NCBI GenBank assembly: GCA_900551465.1
Contig: URWL01000140.1
Coordinates: 1 to 6,014 of the forward strand
Direction: 5' to 3'
From: an uncultured Blautia sp.
GTDB taxonomy: Bacteria > Bacillota > Clostridia > Lachnospirales > Lachnospiraceae
DNA: 6,014 bases
In this document: in pieces, positions 5,640-6,014 of the stretch
How positions within the stretch are numbered: position 1 is the first letter of the stretch
Layout of the letters: each line of letters opens with the position of its first letter
Translations under genes and position numbers: made by a program
Notes under the pieces: model-generated
What the model was told of the DNA's origin: nothing
The model's database searches: none
What the model saw: the letters and a program-made list of their open reading frames with translations, nothing else

Positions 5640-6014
5640 TATGCATACCTCCTGTATTGATCTCTTTACACTCAATCTCTGATTTTTCTGTCATTCCTTT
5701 AAAAATAACGGTTTGCCCTTCTCCTTTTGAATAGATCCTCGAAGACAGCACATACTCCCCTTCATTTAAAAATATCTCAATACTGGACTGATCCAGCCAT
5801 AATTCCAATGAATAAAGCATTTCCATTGGAAAACTCTTTTGTTCTTCCGTCTTATTTACCCAGTCATACCTTACAAATGTGAAAACTTTTTCACTTCCAT
5901 TATAGAATATCTTTGTACCATCTTCTGGAAACCTTATGAATATTCCCTGATCCAAATCTGATCCTGACACTTTAACAAATGCCGCTTTCTGGGGGAATAC
6001 CGCTTTTATTTCTT
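5632..6014 (-). CDS. scrB: Sucrose-6-phosphate hydrolase (GH32), C-terminal part, gene continues off the right edge
   Basis: The open frame continues past the window edge, so only about 127 C-terminal residues are visible. They correspond to the beta-sandwich module that follows the five-bladed propeller of GH32 enzymes. The diagnostic stretch is LELWLDQSSIEIFLNEGE followed by SSRIYS, matching the LxLFVDxSSVEIFxNxGE pattern of sucrases and fructosidases. The catalytic motifs (WMNDPNG, RDP, EC) would lie outside the window. Next to a sucrose-type PTS permease with an 8 bp gene overlap, the enzyme should cleave sucrose-6-phosphate to glucose-6-phosphate and fructose in the cytoplasm. A GTG at 5970 falls inside the domain and is not the real start. 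The family is secure; specificity for the phosphorylated sugar is inferred from context. Confidence 0.93.
   Translation of the reverse strand, partial: EIKAVFPQKAAFVKVSGSDLDQGIFIRFPEDGTKIFYNGSEKVFTFVRYDWVNKTEEQKSFPMEMLYSLELWLDQSSIEIFLNEGEYVLSSRIYSKGEGQTVIFKGMTEKSEIECKEINTGGMHNE
5648..5653 (-). promoter_or_regulatory. Ribosome binding site that sets the permease start
   Basis: AGGAGG on the minus strand is 8 bp upstream of the ATG at 5639 and lies within the last codons of the GH32 gene. It decides in favour of this start over the in-frame ATG at 5675. Confidence 0.85.

Noticed and set aside
5640..5675. Upstream in-frame start for the permease (12 extra codons)
   Set aside because: The EIIB domain begins at the ATG at 5639, and AGGAGG 8 bp upstream supports that start.

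Overview
The window looks like a chromosomal piece from a low-to-mid GC Gram-positive anaerobe, most likely a gut Lachnospiraceae-type Firmicute. This rests on consensus AGGAGG ribosome binding sites before several genes, a sucrose-type PTS permease beside GH32 and GH36 glycosidases, and a Cys-rich DUF3795-type protein of a kind I associate with these bacteria. No mobile element, CRISPR array, tRNA or rRNA is visible. Organism identity is inference.

Right half (about 1780-6014, all minus strand, read right to left): the 3' part of a sucrose-6-phosphate hydrolase gene (GH32, cut by the window edge), a sucrose-type PTS EIIBC permease, a GH36 alpha-galactosidase and a broken HAD-family phosphatase gene. 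The first two genes overlap by 8 bp and the next two by 4 bp. The HAD start follows the alpha-galactosidase stop after 7 bp. This is one polycistronic unit whose promoter lies beyond the right edge. The likely job is phosphorylating uptake of sucrose or a related sugar, cleavage of the sugar phosphate to glucose-6-phosphate and fructose, and removal of alpha-galactosyl units from raffinose or melibiose-type sugars. The HAD gene at the tail has lost its reading frame and about two thirds of its length.

Middle (1204-1767): a small plus-strand MGMT-fold gene (102 codons, PCHRV motif intact) converges on the HAD remnant with a 12 bp gap. A 255 bp intergenic region separates it from the leftward genes. 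That region holds a perfect 8 bp-arm inverted repeat (1321-1350) and, just downstream on the minus strand, an 8-codon ORF with a good Shine-Dalgarno sequence.

Left part (1-1203, minus strand): an alpha/beta hydrolase, then a short DUF3795-like Cys-rich protein whose Shine-Dalgarno overlaps the hydrolase stop codon, then a glycerate kinase fragment that lacks its N-terminal region and runs off the left edge.

The main non-routine observation is gene decay. Three genes near this junction (HAD phosphatase, DUF3795 protein, glycerate kinase) are each shortened or broken, while the two genes between them (hydrolase, MGMT-like) look intact. I see no clear evidence of a novel system; the carbohydrate unit is a variation on a known theme.
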